From Verrucomicrobiota bacterium (lineage in GTDB: Bacteria > Verrucomicrobiota > Verrucomicrobiia > Opitutales > Opitutaceae): a DNA stretch of 6,961 nt. A program made the translations under genes and the position numbers. Position 1 is the first letter of the stretch, and every line of letters begins with the position of its first letter. Under the pieces are notes generated by a model. That model saw only the letters and a list, made by a program, of their open reading frames with translations. It was not told the origin of the DNA and searched no databases. Location of the stretch: contig JAEYYL010000268.1 in the NCBI GenBank assembly GCA_023430825.1, positions 1 through 6,961 of the forward strand, given 5' to 3'. Of the stretch, positions 1 to 6,620 are shown in pieces.

Positions 1-548
1 TCGAGCAGCGTGTCGGTCGCGGGCGGCGGCGCGATGCGCGGGCTGACGGCGAGGAAGGTTTCGTCGCGTTGCAAGGCGTCGATGGCGGCGGCGATCCAGG
101 AGAAGCCGGGGGCCTGCCAGAGAAAAACGTCGGCGTCGAAATGCGCGACGTAGCGCGTGCGCGCGCAATCCCAGCCGGCGAAGTAGGCGGAGAAGGCGTG
201 GCCGAGATGATCGTGGGAGCGTGGCGTGGCGACGCCGGCGTAGCGTTGGTTGAGCGCGGTGAGCGCGGCGGCGTCGGGGGTGACGAAGACGATGCGGTCG
301 GCTTCGAGCGCGGCGCAGAGTTCGCGCAGGCGTTGGAGACGGTGGGAGAACTCGCGGGCGGGCAGGCGGCTGGCGGCGTGGAAGTCGCGCGCGGACGCGG
401 GGCGGCAGAGATCGGCGACGACGACGATTTCGCGCACGTCGCGGCGGTGGATGTGCGCGAGGCTGGCGACCATCTGCGCGCCGTAGGCGAGATCGCCGGC
501 GGAGAGATTGATCTGGAGCGTGACGTCGGGTGTCGGGCGGTCGCTCAT
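1..548 (-). CDS. GT-A-like glycosyltransferase, 3' end outside window
   Basis: ATG at 548 opens a frame of 182 codons without a stop to the left edge. It begins MSDRPTPDVTLQINLSAGDL, continues with a Rossmann-like strand IVVVADLC (41-48) and a second strand RIVFVTPD (85-92), and reaches SHDHLGHAFSAYFAGWDCAR (111-130). Then comes TRYVAHFDADVFLW (131-144), whose DAD (138-140) fits the DxD metal/nucleotide-sugar site. FSWIAAAIDAL and FLAVSPRIAPPP (165-176) follow. I recall the series HFDxDxxL, SW, VSP, PP from unnamed bacterial glycosyltransferases of about 300 residues often labelled family 2, but cannot confirm the link. About 10% of codons end in A or T, counted over 182 codons, as expected for a real gene in this genome. 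A 28-base gap without a clear Shine-Dalgarno separates it from the preceding gene. It probably adds another sugar to the same glycan. Confidence 0.86.
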   Translation of the reverse strand, partial: MSDRPTPDVTLQINLSAGDLAYGAQMVASLAHIHRRDVREIVVVADLCRPASARDFHAASRLPAREFSHRLQRLRELCAALEADRIVFVTPDAAALTALNQRYAGVATPRSHDHLGHAFSAYFAGWDCARTRYVAHFDADVFLWQAPGFSWIAAAIDALQRDETFLAVSPRIAPPPATDTLL

Positions 549-576
549 GCGGGGAGGTGCGGTCCGCTGAAGAGTT

Positions 577-1437
577 TTATTGTTTCCACCATTGGCCGGG
601 GTTGTCTTTGGCGGGATCGGCGGGCGGCTTGAGCGCGAGTCGGAGGGCGCGCCAGAACCAGGTGAGCGCGGAGAACAGCCAGGCTTTGCGACCGCCGAAT
701 CCCTGCAGGACGCCCATGGACGGAACGTAGGCGCGCGGGCCCATGAGTTCGTTTACCTGGCGTTCGATACGTTCGTAGTTGCCGCGGCCGTGGATGAGGC
801 GGACGCGCCAGAGCGTGGCGTTGGGAAAATTGGCGAGGAAATGAAATTCGCTCGGGAGCGGAGCGATGCGCAGCGTGGAATGGTAGAGCGCGTGACGGAA
901 CGCGGGCTGGTCGGCGTTGAGGTTCAGCTGCGGCTGTTTCTGCTGGAGGAGGTCGTAGTCGCGGCGCCAGCGCGTGAAAAATTCGACGACGGTGGGGGAT
1001 TTTTTGAAGGCGAGGACGCCGGTGTTGAACTCGGTGAAACAGGCGGGAACGCCGGGAAGTTCGTAATCCCAGCCGCGGTTCACGTCCTGGAGCGCGGCGA
1101 AGTCGAACTGATCGAGGACGTCGAAGATCGGGGTGAGGTCGCCGAAGATCTGCGTGTCGGAATCGAGGAAGATCGCGCGATCGAAGGGGCAATGGATGGC
1201 GAGGAGCTTGTCGACGGGTTTGCGCAGCACGTCGGTGCGCACGGTGACGGAGGTGAACGGCGAAGCCCCGGGGAGCTCGCGGTCGGTGATGAGGCAGATC
1301 GGGACTTCGGGATGGAAGCGGCGGAGCGAGCGGGCGGAGTGCGCGGCTTCCTCGACGTAGCCTGCGCCGGTGGCGACGTAAACAAAACCGCGAGGCTGAT
1401 GAGGCGAAGGGTGGTCGGGCATCGGACGTGAACTCAC
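577..1437 (-). CDS. GT8-like GT-A glycosyltransferase (nucleotide-diphospho-sugar transferase)
   Basis: A 286-residue protein if it begins at GTG 1437, which gives a GTGA overlap with the preceding stop like other junctions here; the in-frame ATG at 1422 would give 281 residues and is a fair alternative. The open frame continues far upstream, but that extension lies inside the methyltransferase and is Arg-rich, so it is not used. FVYVATGAGYVEEA (18-31) and ICLITDREL (47-55) form the nucleotide-binding part. PFDRAIFLDSDTQIFGDL (84-101) contains the metal-binding DSD (92-94). EFNTGVLAFKK (136-146) and NADQPAFRHAL (174-184) are the family's typical downstream motifs. This order is that of GT8-type enzymes, which commonly retain the anomeric configuration. 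A Trp/Phe-rich patch followed by basic residues (WLFSALTWFWRALRLALKP) near the C-terminus could attach it to the membrane. The donor sugar cannot be told. Confidence 0.92.
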   Translation of the reverse strand: MSSRPMPDHPSPHQPRGFVYVATGAGYVEEAAHSARSLRRFHPEVPICLITDRELPGASPFTSVTVRTDVLRKPVDKLLAIHCPFDRAIFLDSDTQIFGDLTPIFDVLDQFDFAALQDVNRGWDYELPGVPACFTEFNTGVLAFKKSPTVVEFFTRWRRDYDLLQQKQPQLNLNADQPAFRHALYHSTLRIAPLPSEFHFLANFPNATLWRVRLIHGRGNYERIERQVNELMGPRAYVPSMGVLQGFGGRKAWLFSALTWFWRALRLALKPPADPAKDNPGQWWKQ

Positions 1438-2378
1438 GCGAACAGCGGGCGGACGCGCGCGAGGCGGTCGGCGAAGCGCGCGCCGCGAGGGAGCGCGAGG
1501 AAGTTGTAGTAACTCGAATCGGTCCAGGGCTCTGCGGCGGTGAATGGCCGCAGGTGGCCTTCGCCATGCTGGTGGTGAAGTTCCTTCGGCAGAAGCCAGC
1601 GCTCGAAGGCGGACTCGGGAAAGCGCGCGGCGATCTCGGCGGGCGAACGATGGAAGGTTTTCAGGGCGGTGGGGTTGATTTCGACGAGCCAGAGCGGGCC
1701 GTCGGCGTCGAGCCACGCGGGCGGCGCGGCGTCGAGCGCGTCGCCTTCGGCGCCTTCGATGTCGAGTTTGACGGCGGCGGGCGTGGTCGGAAGATGGCGC
1801 TCGGCGAGCGTGCGAAGCGAGAGAAGGGTGACGGAGCGTTCGCGAAAAATGGAGCCCTCGGCGCGCGTCGGATTCAGCGACTGGATGAACGAGGTGCCTT
1901 CGCTCACGCCCTCGAAAAACGTGGTCGTGCCGTCGGTGGCGCCGATCGCGCACGACACGAGTTCGAGGTGAGCGTGGCCGAGCTGGCGGGCGGCGGCGGT
2001 GAGCATTTGCGAAACGGCTTCGCCGGCGTCGACGGCGACGACGCGACCGTGCGGACCGACGAATTGCGCGGCAGCGAAAGTGTAGGTGCCGAGGTTGGCG
2101 CCGAGATCGAGAAACGCGTCACCAGGGGCGAGCCACGCGCGCAGAACGTTCAGCTCGATGGCGTCGGTGAAATTGCTGGAGGCGACGATGCGCGAATCGG
2201 GGTGGTCAGGAAAGCAGACGTAGCGGATGCCGTCGCGGCGATAGATGAAGGGTCGGCCGCGGTGGAGCCAGATGCGGAAAAGGAGTTGGTTGTAGCGGAC
2301 GCGGCCGCGGAGATGTCCGCTGCGACCGTCGACCAGCATGCGGGCGACGGTGCGAGTTTTTCGGAGGAGGGAGATCAT
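1434..2378 (-). CDS. FkbM-family S-adenosylmethionine-dependent methyltransferase
   Basis: A 314-residue protein. FkbM-family enzymes transfer a methyl group from S-adenosylmethionine, usually to a hydroxyl oxygen, and are frequent in glycan and natural-product clusters. The SAM-binding core starts with motif I, FLDLGANLGTYTFAAAQ (89-105), followed by GRVVAVDAG (111-119), where D117 would contact the SAM ribose. The family hallmark is AVKLDIEGAEGDAL (202-215), followed by LWLVEINP. About 85 residues precede the core and include an Arg-rich stretch (21-48) and a hydrophobic patch LLFRIWL, possibly for membrane or acceptor contact. The N-terminal ATG forms ATGA with the stop of the family 2 glycosyltransferase, and the C-terminal stop forms GTGA with a possible GTG start of the next gene. 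The probable role is O-methylation of a sugar residue, perhaps capping or decorating the chain. Family assignment is secure; the substrate is inferred only from context. Confidence 0.96.
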   Translation of the reverse strand: MISLLRKTRTVARMLVDGRSGHLRGRVRYNQLLFRIWLHRGRPFIYRRDGIRYVCFPDHPDSRIVASSNFTDAIELNVLRAWLAPGDAFLDLGANLGTYTFAAAQFVGPHGRVVAVDAGEAVSQMLTAAARQLGHAHLELVSCAIGATDGTTTFFEGVSEGTSFIQSLNPTRAEGSIFRERSVTLLSLRTLAERHLPTTPAAVKLDIEGAEGDALDAAPPAWLDADGPLWLVEINPTALKTFHRSPAEIAARFPESAFERWLLPKELHHQHGEGHLRPFTAAEPWTDSSYYNFLALPRGARFADRLARVRPLFA

Positions 2379-3385
2379 GGTTCGGATCGCGGGTGCGGCG
2401 GGGGTGTCGCGGTTCCGGCGGCTGGGGAAATTTTGTCCTCGTGGATTGGGTGGGACGCGATGCGACCTTCGAAATGGCCGCAGGCGCCCTGCCAGCGAAT
2501 GTGGGCGGCGGGGCCGGACCAGGCGCGGTGCGTGAACCAGGCTTTGGCTTGGCGCGGGGCGACGGTCCAGCGGGCGATGGGCGGCCAGGGGTTGGCGTCG
2601 TGTTGCGCGAGGACCTGCATCCAGGATTTTTGGATACCGCGATTGAGGCGGGCGAGATAGGCGGGCGCGAGGCGCGCGGCGGGGATGAGATGCGTGAGGG
2701 CGAGGTCGGGCGAGTAGGCGACGTCCCAGCCGTCGCGCAGGACGGAGAGCACGATGTCGTTGTCGCCGCCGGAGGTGAGCTCGGGGCCGCGGCGATCACT
2801 CAGGCGCCTGAGCGGCGAGCGGTTCATCCACGCATAGGCGGCGCGGCGGCGCAGCACCATGCCGGCGCCGATCGGCGCGCAACGCGGATAGGGCGGCGGG
2901 CCGTCGGCGGGCGCGGACGTGCGATCGAGGCGCGCGAATTGCGGATCGGGTCCGAGATCGCGCAAGGCGAGCAGCGGGAAAAACTCGGCGATCCAGGGAG
3001 CGGGCGCGGCTTCAAATTCAGGGCGGGTCGGACCGCCGGCGGCGCCGAGCGACGGGTGCGCGGCGAAGAGAGCGAGCGCGGCGGCGAGGAAGCCGGGAGC
3101 GAGGACGTTGTCGTCGTCGACGAACACGCAGAGATCGGCGGAAGCGGCGCGGAGGCCGCAGAGGCGGGCGGCGGCGAGGCCGGGGGTGGGTTCGCGGAGA
3201 AGGCGCAGGTTGGCGGGTCGCGGAGAGGGAAGCGAAGCGCGCTCGAGCGGCGGGTTGGAGGCGTTGTCGATCAGCAGGGTTTCCCAGCAGACAGGGGCGA
3301 GGGTTTGATCGCAGAGGCCGGCGAGCGTGCGGGCGAGCCGGCCAGCGTCGGGATTGTGCGTGGGGATGATGACGGAAAGGTCCAT
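2375..3385 (-). CDS. GT-A fold, family 2 glycosyltransferase
   Basis: A 336-residue cytoplasmic or membrane-associated transferase that should move a sugar from a nucleotide-sugar donor to the growing glycan. The N-terminus LSVIIPTHNPDAGRL (3-17) is the classical GT2 opening. LLIDNAS (37-43) is the nucleotide-binding strand end, GLAAARLCGL (69-78) is typical, and VFVDDDNVL (87-95) holds the metal/UDP-binding DxD motif (D90-D92). GAGMVLRR (173-180) and GGDNDIVL (206-213) occupy the acceptor and catalytic-base region, where many GT2 enzymes have an ED pair. The layout resembles the GT2 group with a DDDN motif that includes cyanobacterial HpsE-like enzymes; this is from memory and not a subfamily assignment. 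No membrane helix is evident. The C-terminal 20 residues are Pro-rich and probably disordered. The start follows a gap of 45 bases after the small ORF, or 137 bases after the carbamoyltransferase, with no clear Shine-Dalgarno. Its TGA overlaps the next ATG by 4 bases. Donor and acceptor are unknown. Confidence 0.95.
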   Translation of the reverse strand: MDLSVIIPTHNPDAGRLARTLAGLCDQTLAPVCWETLLIDNASNPPLERASLPSPRPANLRLLREPTPGLAAARLCGLRAASADLCVFVDDDNVLAPGFLAAALALFAAHPSLGAAGGPTRPEFEAAPAPWIAEFFPLLALRDLGPDPQFARLDRTSAPADGPPPYPRCAPIGAGMVLRRRAAYAWMNRSPLRRLSDRRGPELTSGGDNDIVLSVLRDGWDVAYSPDLALTHLIPAARLAPAYLARLNRGIQKSWMQVLAQHDANPWPPIARWTVAPRQAKAWFTHRAWSGPAAHIRWQGACGHFEGRIASHPIHEDKISPAAGTATPPPHPRSEP

Positions 3386-3430
3386 CGGTCGGCGCGCGAG
3401 CGCGAAATGGGGCCGGGGCGGTCGCGGGCG
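3386..3430. other. Short intergenic stretch before the family 2 glycosyltransferase
   Basis: 45 bases between the small ORF stop and the next ATG, very GC-rich, with imperfect CGCG-type inverted segments around 3391-3405. I see no convincing promoter, Shine-Dalgarno or terminator with a T-run. If the small ORF is not real, the non-coding gap is 137 bases (3386-3522), the longest in the window. Confidence 0.5.
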
Positions 3431-3553
3431 TTACCGGCCGGACAGAGAGACCGGGCGTGTGCTTCGCTGCCAGCCAGTGCGAGGAGCGCGCGTGAACAGG
3501 CGGATCGCGAAGACGACGAGCTTCAGGCCGATTTGGCGAATTGTGCGAGCCAT
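3431..3553 (-). CDS. Possible 40-residue small protein overlapping the carbamoyltransferase 3' end
   Basis: An ATG at 3553-3551 opens a 40-codon frame ending in TAA at 3433-3431. It overlaps the last 31 bases of the carbamoyltransferase in another frame and fills most of the only sizeable gap of the operon. It has the best ribosome-binding site I found here (GGGAGGAG, 8 bases before the ATG). The protein begins MARTIRQIGLKLVVFAIRLF, a basic N-terminus with a hydrophobic or amphipathic stretch (about residues 8-20), and ends in a basic, Arg/Ser/Pro-rich tail. Codons 11-22, just after the overlap, all end in G or C, as in the operon's other genes; later codons do so less. Small membrane proteins next to NodU-type carbamoyltransferases are known (SxtJ and SxtK beside SxtI, DUF5989), but I see no convincing match. 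It may be a degraded or frameshifted relative, a novel peptide, or chance, since GAG-GAG Glu codons in the overlapped gene produce the motif. Confidence 0.35.
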   Translation of the reverse strand: MARTIRQIGLKLVVFAIRLFTRAPRTGWQRSTRPVSLSGR

Positions 3554-5304
3554 AGCAGTTTCTCCTCCCGCGTTTTCTGAAACGGATTACGGAAGACCGA
3601 ATCGTTCAGCACCAGCAGATCGATGTCAGTGTTGAGAAAGCATTCCCAGCCCTCGGTAGCGGTGCGGACGATCGGTTGACCGGATACGTTGAAGCTGGTG
3701 TTGATCAGAATCGGCACGCCGGTGAGCGCCCGGAACGCGGAGAGCAGCCGGTGCATATCCGGGTGGTGCTCGCGACGAATCGTCTGGAGGCGGGCCGAAT
3801 AGTCGACGTGGACGACACTCGCGATCGAACAGCGGGGAAAATCCAGGCGTTCGCGCAGGGAGGAGAAGGATTTCGGCTCCGGCTCCCGACGCGCGGTCAC
3901 CAGATTCGCGGTATACTGCATGAAGTCGCTGGGCCCCGGGGAATCGAACCACTCGGCGCAATGCTCCGCGAGCACGAGAGGAGCGAAGGGGCGGAATGAT
4001 TCGCGGAATTTCACGGCGAGGTTGAGACGCGATTGCATGCCGGGTTGGCGTGCGTCGGCGAGGATCGATCGCGCGCCCAAGGCGCGGGCGCCGAGTTCCA
4101 TGCCGCCACGAACCCAGGCTACGATTTTTCCCTCGGCCAGACGGGCGGCGATGAAGTCGAATAAATCTCCCTCGAAGGCCACGCGCCAGGGTTCGGCTTC
4201 GGCCGGGATGGCTCCCGGCTCGCTGCCGAGATAGAAGCCGCGTGCATCGATCGCGATGGGCCGTCCACCGGAACGTTCCCGCTCGCGGAGCAGCGCGGCA
4301 CCGAGACCGCTTCCCATGTCACCTCCGACCGGCGAATTGAACACGTCGGGGAAAATACCCGACGCGCGCAGCTTTCCGGCGGTGACGCAATTCTGCGCGC
4401 AACCTCCGCAGAACAGGAGGTGGCTTTCGCCGGTTTCGGCGCGGACGAATGCGGCCATTTTGAACACCTCGTCCTCGAAGATTCGCTGGAGCGAAGCGGC
4501 GATGTCGATGTGCTCGGGCGTCAATGGATCCGCCGGCGATCGCACGGGAACACCGGTGGCGTGCGCGATCGACGGAAGCGCGCGCATCATCGCCTGGTAG
4601 TTCATGCGAATCGGAGCGCGCAGGCGGAAGCCGCCGCAGGAGTCTGTGGTGAAGAGCTGGCTCAGGGCCTCGACGTAAGTGGGCCGTCCGTAGGGTGCCA
4701 GGCCCATGACCTTGTATTCAGAACCAAAGGACAGGAAGCCGAGATACTCGGTGACGAGCATGTAGAACATGCCGAGGCCGTTTTCGTAAGGCTGCTCCCA
4801 AAGCAGCTTCAGCCGACCGTGATCGATCACGCCGGCGCTGGCGCTGTAGTCCTCGCCCTTTCCGTCCACGCACAGGAACGCCGCGCGATCGAACCCTGAG
4901 GTGTGAAAAGCCCCCGCGACGTGGGCGAGGTGATGCCAGGCGTAGTGGAAGTGTGCGTTGGGCAGCAGCGCACGAGCGGGTTGGGTGTAAAGCCCGCCCG
5001 CCGCCTCGGGAAGCAGCCGGCCGAGCAGCCGGGTGAACGCGGTGCCGGGGCGTCCGCTCAAGTTGAAGAGGGTGGATTGAAGGGGTTTCTCGGCAAAGAC
5101 CGCGTCGGTGACCTTGTCGGCGCTGATTCCTCCTGCCTCGAGGCAATCGGCGATCGCGCGCTGCGGGAAGGCGCCGTCGTGTTTGACGCGGGTGAAACGT
5201 TCCTCCTGCGAAGCCGAAATCAGCCGGCCATCGACGACAAGTGCGGCGTTGGCGTCGTGTCCCAGAAATCCGCCGATGCCCAAGATAACGGATCGGCTGC
5301 TCAT
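3523..5304 (-). CDS. NodU/CmcH/TobZ-family O-carbamoyltransferase
   Basis: A 593-residue protein, normal for the family. Known members transfer a carbamoyl group from carbamoyl phosphate, through a carbamoyl-adenylate made with ATP, to a hydroxyl of a sugar or secondary metabolite in the cytoplasm. The N-terminal Kae1/ASKHA-like domain (about 1-345) starts with ILGIGGFLGHDANAAL, then QEERFTRVKHDGAFP (33-47), HHLAHVAGAF (124-133), CVDGKGED (145-152), EYKVMGLAPYG (196-206), GGCAQNC (300-306) and GGDMGSGLGAAL (327-338). H124, H128, D147 and D329 are the likely metal-binding residues by analogy with TobZ. The C-terminal YrdC-like domain carries RGGMELGARALGARSIL (399-415), KFRESFRPFAP (432-442) and ILINTSFNVSGQPIV (532-546). 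The start at 5304 is preferred over an in-frame ATG at 5367 because it gives an ATGA overlap and places the family motif at residue 7. Its codons end in A/T more often than its neighbours'. The acceptor is probably a sugar of the operon's glycan. Confidence 0.97.
   Translation of the reverse strand: MSSRSVILGIGGFLGHDANAALVVDGRLISASQEERFTRVKHDGAFPQRAIADCLEAGGISADKVTDAVFAEKPLQSTLFNLSGRPGTAFTRLLGRLLPEAAGGLYTQPARALLPNAHFHYAWHHLAHVAGAFHTSGFDRAAFLCVDGKGEDYSASAGVIDHGRLKLLWEQPYENGLGMFYMLVTEYLGFLSFGSEYKVMGLAPYGRPTYVEALSQLFTTDSCGGFRLRAPIRMNYQAMMRALPSIAHATGVPVRSPADPLTPEHIDIAASLQRIFEDEVFKMAAFVRAETGESHLLFCGGCAQNCVTAGKLRASGIFPDVFNSPVGGDMGSGLGAALLRERERSGGRPIAIDARGFYLGSEPGAIPAEAEPWRVAFEGDLFDFIAARLAEGKIVAWVRGGMELGARALGARSILADARQPGMQSRLNLAVKFRESFRPFAPLVLAEHCAEWFDSPGPSDFMQYTANLVTARREPEPKSFSSLRERLDFPRCSIASVVHVDYSARLQTIRREHHPDMHRLLSAFRALTGVPILINTSFNVSGQPIVRTATEGWECFLNTDIDLLVLNDSVFRNPFQKTREEKLLWLAQFAKSA
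3562..3569 (-). promoter_or_regulatory. Strong Shine-Dalgarno-like site for the small ORF
   Basis: The minus strand reads GGGAGGAG followed by 8 bases and then ATG at 3553. It lies inside the carbamoyltransferase codons CGG-GAG-GAG-AAA (R579-E-E-K582). The other starts in this window show no comparable purine-rich motif, which makes this one stand out. It could equally be a by-product of the two Glu codons. Confidence 0.4.
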
Positions 5305-6620
5305 CGGGAGGATGTTTCGGACGCGAGTGCGGGCGGCGTCGGGGCGGTCGCGGACGGGTTGTGCCACGCGCGGAGGAGATTCAGCGTGTGGGCGTTGCTG
5401 GCGGCGGCGGAGCTAAACAGCGCGAGGCCGAGCACGGCGAAGGCGATCGAGAAAGCGGGACGCGTCTTGGTGGAACGCGCGAGGAGGCGCTGGGCGGCGA
5501 AAGCGAAGAACGCCACCAGCGCGCAGTAAGTGTAGAAGCTGTAGATGTAGGGAAATTCGCGGCGATAGGCCCAGATCTGGTAGCGTTCGGTGAGGCTCAT
5601 CGGGAGATTGGCGAGCAGCGCGCAGGCGAGAGCGACGGCCATCACGCGAAAGGAAACGGTGCGACCGCGCGGCGCGTGAACGACCAGCGACCAGAGCGAC
5701 ACGCCCTGGAGCAGGGCGAGGCCCCAAGCCCAGATGGGCGTGGTGGCGAAGACGTCGCGGATCTCGGCGGCGGATTTCAGCCACGGGCCGGAGCCGGCGG
5801 GGTGGGTGCGGTGGGCGAAGAGTTCGTAGCCGGGAATCACGCTCAAGGTTTGGCGCAGCAGCGAGGTTGCGGTGGCAGCGGGATCGAGCGACCAGGTGGT
5901 GCCGGCATACGTGGACGGATGGATCACGGCGAAAAGAGCGTAGGCGGCGACATACGCTACGGCGGCAGTGATCGGGGCGGTGGCGGAGCGCGCCAGGCTG
6001 CGGAACGAACGGCGTCCTTCGTGCCAGGAGAGCGCGAAAAACACCGGCAGGAACACCATGAACAGATCGAGAAAGAAACCCGCGTGCAGGAAAAGCAGTC
6101 CGGAAAAAAGGGCGGAAATCGCGGAGCCGCGGCGCAAATAACTCAGGTGAAAATGCAGTCCGGCGAGGAGGGAGATGAAGCCGACGGCCATCGTTGGATA
6201 GGAGAGCACGGCGAAGAACGTCGGCGGCAGGTGAAGCGCGGCGATGCCGAACAGCGCGACCATCCAACCGAGGGCCGCGTTGCGGGAGACGCGACTGCAG
6301 AGCCAGCCGAGCAGACCGATCTCGGCGAAGAAAAGCGCGGCGCGCAGCGTGGCGAAAGCGACAGGGGAATCGATGCGGTAAATATCGTAGGGCCAGAAGT
6401 GGCCCGGGGCCGCGAGGTAGAAGCGGCCCTGGAGTTGCGCGCCGGGAACCATCGCGCCGACCATTTCGTCGCGTTGAATGAGTTGGTTGGCGTTGGTGTC
6501 GTCGAAATGGGCGACTCGCACCGGCGTGGTCTGGTGCACGAAGGCGACGAAGGTCAGCACGAAGCACGCGAGCAGGAGACGTTGCACCGCGAGGGGAAGA
6601 CTGGGTGTGGAGGATGTCAC
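5301..6620 (-). CDS. 439-residue multi-pass inner-membrane protein, possible GT-C-like transferase or glycan polymerase
   Basis: Starts at GTG, chosen because it gives a GTGA overlap with the preceding stop and the first residues lead directly into a helix. By eye there are about 10-11 membrane segments, roughly at residues 12-29, 86-108, 115-138, 141-158, 167-199 (probably two), 214-233, 294-314, 323-341, 357-376 and 388-407. Between helices 1 and 2 lies a loop of about 55 residues with acidic pairs (D40-D41 and D51-E52) and aromatic residues (FYLAAPGHFWPYDIY). A first external loop with paired acidic residues is a known trait of GT-C glycosyltransferases using polyprenyl-phosphate sugars, but I cannot match a named family, so this role is inference. 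A Wzy-like polymerase is the alternative. The C-terminal tail is Ala/Pro/Thr-rich. The stop TGA overlaps the ATG of the carbamoyltransferase by 4 bases. No Shine-Dalgarno is seen before the start. Confidence 0.87.
   Translation of the reverse strand: MTSSTPSLPLAVQRLLLACFVLTFVAFVHQTTPVRVAHFDDTNANQLIQRDEMVGAMVPGAQLQGRFYLAAPGHFWPYDIYRIDSPVAFATLRAALFFAEIGLLGWLCSRVSRNAALGWMVALFGIAALHLPPTFFAVLSYPTMAVGFISLLAGLHFHLSYLRRGSAISALFSGLLFLHAGFFLDLFMVFLPVFFALSWHEGRRSFRSLARSATAPITAAVAYVAAYALFAVIHPSTYAGTTWSLDPAATATSLLRQTLSVIPGYELFAHRTHPAGSGPWLKSAAEIRDVFATTPIWAWGLALLQGVSLWSLVVHAPRGRTVSFRVMAVALACALLANLPMSLTERYQIWAYRREFPYIYSFYTYCALVAFFAFAAQRLLARSTKTRPAFSIAFAVLGLALFSSAAASNAHTLNLLRAWHNPSATAPTPPALASETSSR

Noticed and set aside
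545..1567. 340-codon minus-strand frame, Arg/Pro/His-rich
   Set aside because: It is a shifted reading of the GT8-like gene and methyltransferase end; no motif, and it crosses two real genes.
1438..1953. Long N-terminal extension of the GT8-like protein up to an ATG at 1953
   Set aside because: The extension lies inside the methyltransferase and is Arg/His-rich. The glycosyltransferase fold begins just after the GTG 1437 / ATG 1422 starts.
1428..2660. 410-codon plus-strand open frame antisense to the FkbM gene
   Set aside because: Low-complexity Gly/Glu/Ala/Arg translation with no family motif; the minus strand carries clear SAM-binding and FkbM motifs.
3386..3522. Rho-independent terminator or promoter in the gap after the carbamoyltransferase
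   Set aside because: Only imperfect short GC inverted segments were seen, with no T-run and no recognisable -10/-35 pair.
2393..3580. 395-codon plus-strand open frame antisense to the family 2 glycosyltransferase
   Set aside because: Same low-complexity composition and no domain; the opposite strand carries the complete GT2 motif set.
5305..5367. 21-residue N-terminal extension of the carbamoyltransferase from ATG 5367
   Set aside because: It lies within the preceding gene, is not family-like, and the ATG at 5304 gives the usual N-terminus and a 4-base overlap.
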